This document shows positions 6,831 to 9,393 of a stretch of 9,393 nt of DNA, one piece after another. Within the stretch, counting starts at the first letter, position 1. Each line of letters starts with the position of its first letter. The stretch comes from RGIG7332 sp045589235 (GTDB lineage: Bacteria; Bacillota; Clostridia; Oscillospirales; JAAYXM01), in NCBI GenBank assembly GCA_045589235.1, contig JAZNOR010000021.1, positions 1 to 9,393 of the forward strand, written 5' to 3'. Under the pieces are notes generated by a model. That model saw nothing but the letters and a program-made list of their open reading frames with translations, was not told the origin of the DNA and did no database searches. The translations under genes and the position numbers were made by a program.

Positions 6831-7308
6831 TTATATTCATCTTTTTAAGCAATTTAAGAAGTGGAATACCGAGAAGATAGCAGGAAATGAACTGACCGAT
6901 ACCAACGGTTAAAATGTTGTACAGTAGCGGTGTTTTATCCATTCCAGGTATCATAATGTAGGTGAGCATAACACCAACCATTATTGCATTTACAATGACG
7001 GACGGCAGGGGAGTAAGCCAATCACACTTGATTTTTCGCGTTATAAGCGCAGCGATAAGTGTTGCGAGTGAGCCTATAAGAACGTCCCACGGCGTTGTCA
7101 TACCAAACGACATTCCGATTGCATTTGATAAAATGCAGCCGGCAAACAGCCCCCAAACAGATTCGGGAAAGAGAACGGGAAGTACGCACATCGCTTCTCC
7201 TATCCGAAGCTGAATCGGCCCAAAGCCTATAAACGGAAGGGCAAGGGTAAGAACTGTATAAATTGCGGCGATAAGACCTGCGCGCGCAAGATAAGAGGTT
7301 TTTTTCAT
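6826..7308 (-). CDS. queT: QueT-family queuosine-precursor ECF transporter S component
   Basis: The product has 160 residues from an ATG at 7308 behind AGGAGG (7320-7315, 6 bases); a longer start at 7416 lacks a ribosome binding site and would overlap the promoter. The protein is almost entirely hydrophobic with five to six membrane segments. It carries the QueT (DUF988/COG4708) pattern: GFGPIQLRIGEAMCVLPVLFPE (28-49), a GxxxGCILSN segment at 53-62, DVLIGSLATLIAALIT (75-90) and LPSVIVNAIMVGV (101-113). A10 and A14 in ARAGLIAAIY form an AxxxA motif like that by which S components dock to the shared EcfT subunit. The protein would give substrate specificity (preQ0/preQ1 or queuine type) while the EcfA/A'/T module is encoded elsewhere. 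Salvage of a tRNA-modification precursor fits a gut bacterium (inference). No known preQ1 riboswitch is recognised upstream. Confidence 0.88.
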   Translation of the reverse strand: MKKTSYLARAGLIAAIYTVLTLALPFIGFGPIQLRIGEAMCVLPVLFPESVWGLFAGCILSNAIGMSFGMTTPWDVLIGSLATLIAALITRKIKCDWLTPLPSVIVNAIMVGVMLTYIMIPGMDKTPLLYNILTVGIGQFISCYLLGIPLLKLLKKMNIK

Positions 7309-7326
7309 GGTTTTCCTCCTGACATG

Positions 7327-7341
7327 GGATGCATTGCATCC
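7327..7341 (-). other. Small hairpin in the queT-like mRNA leader
   Basis: On the minus strand GGATGC-AAT-GCATCC folds into a 6-base-pair hairpin, extendable to nine pairs through ATG/CAT with one bulged C. It ends seven bases before the AGGAGG site, which stays free. It does not match preQ1-I, -II or -III consensus features as I know them. Confidence 0.4.
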
Positions 7342-7360
7342 ATTAAATTTTAATATAGTT

Positions 7361-7389
7361 ATTTTAATATCAAAGAGTAAAAAAGTCAA
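7361..7389 (-). promoter_or_regulatory. Promoter of the queT-like gene
   Basis: TTGACT (7389-7384), 17 bases, TAAAAT (7366-7361) on the minus strand. The start would be near 7354, giving a leader of about 46 bases. It lies back to back with the rpsF promoter. Confidence 0.65.
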
Positions 7390-7409
7390 ATAAAATTTTG
7401 CTAAAAAAC

Positions 7410-7437
7410 TTGACATTTATTAGAAAATGAGTAAAAT
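7410..7437 (+). promoter_or_regulatory. Promoter of the rpsF-ssb-rpsR operon
   Basis: A consensus TTGACA (7410-7415) is followed after 16 bases by TAAAAT (7432-7437). The start would be near 7443, giving a leader of about 60 bases before the rpsF ATG. The perfect -35 box suits a highly expressed ribosomal operon. Confidence 0.65.
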
Positions 7438-7448
7438 TATAAGGTAAA

Positions 7449-7494
7449 TCCTTGCTTCCACCATGGGAGTGGAGGCCAAAAGTCCAAAAGGAGG
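7449..7494 (+). promoter_or_regulatory. Candidate autoregulatory leader structure over the rpsF ribosome binding site
   Basis: GCTTCCAC (7454-7461) pairs with GTGGAGGC (7469-7476) in 8 base pairs (one G.U) around a 7-base loop. Directly below it TCCTT (7449-7453) can pair with AAGGA (7488-7492), part of the rpsF AAGGAGG site, leaving an 11-base bulge on the 3' side. Many bacteria have an S6:S18-binding rpsF leader; the CCG trinucleotide usual in that motif is not seen here, so the link is inference. Confidence 0.45.
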
Positions 7495-7504
7495 TGTAAC
7501 AACG

Positions 7505-7807
7505 ATGGCAAAAGTTTCAGCTAAGTATGAGACAATCTTCATCGCAGATTTATCAAACGGTGAGGAGAAGGTCAAAGAGCTTATCGAGAAGATCAAGCCT
7601 CTCATTGAGAAGAATGCTACTGTTACTAACGTTGATGAATGGGGTAAGCGTCGTCTTGCTTATGCAATCAACGATATGACAGAGGGCTACTACACTCTCA
7701 TCGAGTTTGAGGGCAATCCGTCTTTCCCGGCAGAGCTCGACCGTGTCTACAAGATTACTGAGGGCGTTATGCGCTCAATCATCGTTTGCAAAGACGAGGA
7801 AAAGTAA
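7505..7807 (+). CDS. rpsF: 30S ribosomal protein S6
   Basis: The product has 100 residues from ATG 7505, preceded by AAAAGGAGGTG (7486-7496). An in-frame ATG at 7463 lies in the loop of the leader hairpin without a ribosome binding site and is rejected. Family landmarks are YETIFIADL near the N-terminus, VDEWGKRRLAYAINDMTEGYYTLIEF (57-82) and ELDRVYKITEGVMRSIIV towards the end. S6 binds the central domain of 16S rRNA as a pair with S18, whose gene is in the same operon. The order rpsF-ssb-rpsR is standard in Firmicutes. No glutamate-rich C-terminal tail beyond KDEEK is present. Confidence 0.97.
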   Translation: MAKVSAKYETIFIADLSNGEEKVKELIEKIKPLIEKNATVTNVDEWGKRRLAYAINDMTEGYYTLIEFEGNPSFPAELDRVYKITEGVMRSIIVCKDEEK

Positions 7808-7825
7808 GAGAAGGAGGATGTCTTT

Positions 7826-8284
7826 ATGTTAAATAAAGCAATTCTTATGGGACGACTCACCAGGGATCCTGAGCTACGTTATACACAGAGCAATGTTCCG
7901 GTCGTATCCTTTTCTCTTGCAGTAGACCGTGGCTTTTCACGCAATGCAGCAGAAGGTCAGCAGACTGTTGACTTTATCAATATCGTTGCATGGCGCAACA
8001 CGGCTGAGTTTGTTTCTAAGTGGTTCCGCAAGGGCCAGCTCGTAGCTGTTTCAGGTCGCATCCAGGTTCGTAACTGGCAGGACCGTGACGGCAATAACCG
8101 CCAGACTACTGAGATAGTTGCGGATGAATGCTTCTTTGCTGAGTCAAAGAGGAATGAAGGTGGCGCTCCGGCTCCGTCAAATGATTTTGGCGGAAATTCT
8201 TACCAGAACGACTTCACAGCTCCGGCAGCTCCGGGTGCTGATTTTGAAGAGCTAATTGGTGACGATGGAGAGCTTCCGTTCTAA
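7826..8284 (+). CDS. ssb: Single-stranded DNA-binding protein
   Basis: The product has 152 residues, 18 bases after rpsF, behind AAGGAGG (7811-7817) at 8 bases. The OB fold covers about 1-108: LNKAILMGRLTRDPELRYT, VSFSLAVDR, VDFINIVAWRNTAEFVSKWFRKGQLVAVSGRIQ, and WQDRDGNNRQTTEIVADECFF. A flexible Gly/Pro/Ala/Asn linker (about 109-140) leads to the acidic tip DDGELPF, the docking site for replication and repair partners. The protein coats single-stranded DNA as a tetramer. Full length and a complete tip indicate the housekeeping copy rather than a plasmid or phage paralogue, supported by its place between rpsF and rpsR. Confidence 0.97.
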   Translation: MLNKAILMGRLTRDPELRYTQSNVPVVSFSLAVDRGFSRNAAEGQQTVDFINIVAWRNTAEFVSKWFRKGQLVAVSGRIQVRNWQDRDGNNRQTTEIVADECFFAESKRNEGGAPAPSNDFGGNSYQNDFTAPAAPGADFEELIGDDGELPF

Positions 8285-8306
8285 TCTATAAGGAGGAACT
8301 AGAATT

Positions 8307-8537
8307 ATGGATAAAAATATGAAGAACCGTAAGCGCAGAAAAGTTTGCTCTTTCTGTGTTGATAAGGTTGAGCATATCGATTACAAAGATGTTGCAAAGC
8401 TTCGCCGTTATCTTTCTGAGCGTTCAAAGATTTTACCGCGCAGAATGACTGGTGTTTGTGCTGCTCATCAGCGCCAGCTCACAGAAGCTATCAAGCGCGC
8501 TAGACACATCGCATTATTACCGTACATCACTGAGTAA
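8307..8537 (+). CDS. rpsR: 30S ribosomal protein S18, zinc-ligand (C+) form
   Basis: The product has 76 residues, 22 bases after ssb, with AAGGAGG (8290-8296) at 10 bases. The basic N-terminus (MDKNMKNRKRRK) and the core DYKDVAKLRRYLSERSKILPRRMTG are typical. C14 and C17 (CSFC) with C51 and H54 (CAAH) form a four-ligand metal site, the C+ type of S18; some bacteria have lost these ligands. S18 assembles with S6 on 16S rRNA, so the operon makes the pair together. A strong terminator follows at once. Confidence 0.97.
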   Translation: MDKNMKNRKRRKVCSFCVDKVEHIDYKDVAKLRRYLSERSKILPRRMTGVCAAHQRQLTEAIKRARHIALLPYITE

Positions 8538-8541
8538 TAAT

Positions 8542-8573
8542 AAAAAGCCTTTTCTTCGGAAAAGGCTTTTTTT
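8542..8573 (+). terminator. Intrinsic terminator of the rpsF operon with UUCG tetraloop
   Basis: AAAAAGCCTTTTC (8542-8554) and GAAAAGGCTTTTT (8559-8571) form a 13-base-pair stem around TTCG closed by C-G, an exceptionally stable loop, followed by a T run to 8573. Confidence 0.93.
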
Positions 8574-8574
8574 C

Positions 8575-8603
8575 TTGTTATTTTTTCTTCTTTGTGTTAA
8601 TAT
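8575..8603 (+). promoter_or_regulatory. Possible promoter of the LOG-family gene
   Basis: TTGTTA (8575-8580), 17 bases, TAATAT (8598-8603). The -35 box touches the T run of the preceding terminator. The region is very A/T-rich, with other possible -10 boxes (TATAAA, TATAGT), so the exact site is uncertain. Confidence 0.35.
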
Positions 8604-8644
8604 ATAAATATAGTGTTTATTTTATGTATGAGAGGAGATACAAT

Positions 8645-9226
8645 ATGCGAATTTGTTTATACGGTGCAGCGTCACCGACAATTGATAAGGAATATATCGA
8701 AAAGGTTGAAAAACTCGGCTCTTTAATGGTAAAGCGCGGTCATTCACTCGTTTTCGGCGGCGGTGCTAACGGTCTTATGGGCGCGGCAGCGCGTGGTGTT
8801 AAAAGTGAGGGCGGATATATTTTAGGCGTAATTCCTAAATTCTTTGACGATGAAAAGGTCGAGGCGGTCTGCGATTTCTGCGATGAACTTATCGAGCCGG
8901 ATACAATGCGTGAACGCAAGCAGATTATGGAGGATAACGCTGATGCATTTATCATTACTCCAGGTGGTATCGGTACATTTGAAGAGTTTTTTGAAATACT
9001 TACATTAAAACAGCTTTGCCGTCACAACAAGCCGATTGCGATTTATAACATAAACAGCTACTATAACGAGATTGAAAAGGCTATGGAAAGCGCAATGGAA
9101 AAGAATTTTATCCGCGGAAACTGCGCAGAGCTTTATAAGATTACAGAAGATTTAGATGAACTCTTTGCATATCTTGAAAATCCAACCGGCAGTAACTACA
9201 CGGTAAAGGAATTAAAAGACGGTTAA
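8645..9226 (+). CDS. LOG-family protein (cytokinin riboside 5'-monophosphate phosphoribohydrolase-like)
   Basis: The product has 193 residues from ATG 8645 with AGAGGAG (8631-8637) at 7 bases; an earlier start at 8594 lacks a site and lies close to the promoter. The Rossmann-like fold shows MRICLYGAAS at the N-terminus, VFGGGANGLMGAAARG (36-51), MRERKQIM (88-95) and the hallmark PGGIGTFEEFFE (106-117), with the catalytic Arg of MRERK and Glu of GTFEE. Family members split the N-glycosidic bond of nucleoside 5'-monophosphates to base and ribose 5-phosphate; in bacteria the physiological role is usually nucleotide salvage or clean-up and is poorly defined. The size is normal. It is a single-gene unit between the rpsF-operon terminator and a non-coding tail. 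Confidence 0.9.
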   Translation: MRICLYGAASPTIDKEYIEKVEKLGSLMVKRGHSLVFGGGANGLMGAAARGVKSEGGYILGVIPKFFDDEKVEAVCDFCDELIEPDTMRERKQIMEDNADAFIITPGGIGTFEEFFEILTLKQLCRHNKPIAIYNINSYYNEIEKAMESAMEKNFIRGNCAELYKITEDLDELFAYLENPTGSNYTVKELKDG

Positions 9227-9393
9227 ATAAAAATGGCAATCTTTCGGCGCCTTCACACAGGGATAATTTGTCATAAAAACACTATTTTAGCGCCGAGCTT
9301 CACAAAAAATATTTGAAATCCGTCAGGATATCTGCTTATTTTTTGCTTGCTCTGCATCAAAAATTGCAGTTTTTATGATGCTTTGCAGTTTTG
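9227..9393. other. Non-coding tail with inverted and direct repeats
   Basis: No convincing gene is seen. Structures: TCGGCGC (9244-9250) complementary to GCGCCGA (9290-9296) across 39 bases; GAAATCC-GTCA-GGATATC (9315-9332) with one mismatch, followed by TGCTTATTTTTT, a possible weak terminator for the LOG-family gene; GCATCA (9354-9359) complementary to TGATGC (9376-9381) with an inner AAAA/TTTT pairing; and TTGCAGTTTT twice (9364-9373, 9383-9392). Confidence 0.4.
9315..9344 (+). terminator. Possible weak terminator after the LOG-family gene
   Basis: A 7-base stem with one A.A mismatch and a GTCA loop (9315-9332) is followed by TGCTTATTTTTT. It lies 88 bases after the stop codon; the stem is short and AT-rich, so the call is weak. 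Confidence 0.3.

Noticed and set aside
7463..7504. ATG at 7463 as start of rpsF
   Set aside because: It is in the loop of the leader hairpin, without a ribosome binding site; ATG 7505 has AAGGAGG and matches S6 length.
9323..9393. C-terminal 22 codons of a minus-strand gene ending at a TGA (9325-9323)
   Set aside because: The open frame is short and overlaps inverted repeats; it cannot be told from chance without sequence beyond the edge.
1..9393. CRISPR array, transposon, tRNA, phage or defence genes
   Set aside because: No regularly spaced repeats, transposase motifs, cloverleaf or known defence domains were seen on either strand.

Overview
The window looks like a chromosomal segment of a Clostridia-class Firmicute, probably a gut member of the Oscillospirales/Ruminococcaceae type. 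The evidence is AAGGAGG-type ribosome binding sites, sigma-A-like promoters with A/T-rich spacers, the rpsF-ssb-rpsR operon order, a clostridial queuosine-precursor S component, and moderate-to-low GC. This placement is inference from gene style, not a search. No mobile element, tRNA, rRNA or CRISPR array was seen. No gene-free stretch exceeds 300 bases; the longest gaps are about 150-200 bases and are described as features.

Left part (1-3720). A minus-strand gene runs off the left edge. It encodes an apparently cytoplasmic protein of at least 404 residues with beta-sandwich, carbohydrate-binding-like domains. It diverges at about 1214-1375 from a plus-strand pair: a 552-residue three-helix membrane protein with a large extracytoplasmic part and no recognised function, followed 10 bases later by a stand-alone LUD-domain protein with a Cys-rich C-terminus. 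A bidirectional terminator (3691-3710) separates this pair from the next, convergent unit.

Middle part (3720-6830). A minus-strand operon encodes a Gfo/Idh/MocA-fold protein whose motifs resemble NAD-dependent glycosidases of the GH109 type, translationally coupled to a DMT/EamA-family transporter. An AraC-family regulator diverges from it. Both promoters in the 148-base gap have 17-base spacers and imply leaders of only about 20 nt. The natural reading is a small sugar or glycoside utilisation unit: the regulator senses a compound, the enzyme processes it and the transporter moves it. The substrate cannot be read from sequence.

Right part (6808-9393). A second bidirectional terminator, holding both stop codons, separates araC from a minus-strand queT-like gene. 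queT diverges from the rpsF-ssb-rpsR operon (ribosomal protein S6, single-stranded DNA-binding protein, S18), whose leader can fold over the rpsF ribosome binding site. A strong UUCG-loop terminator ends that operon. A LOG-family nucleotide phosphoribohydrolase follows, and the last 167 bases carry only inverted and direct repeats.

Most of the window is ordinary core or near-core genome. The parts most worth a second look are the GH109-like/AraC/DMT unit, the unknown membrane protein paired with a LUD protein, and the rpsF leader structure.
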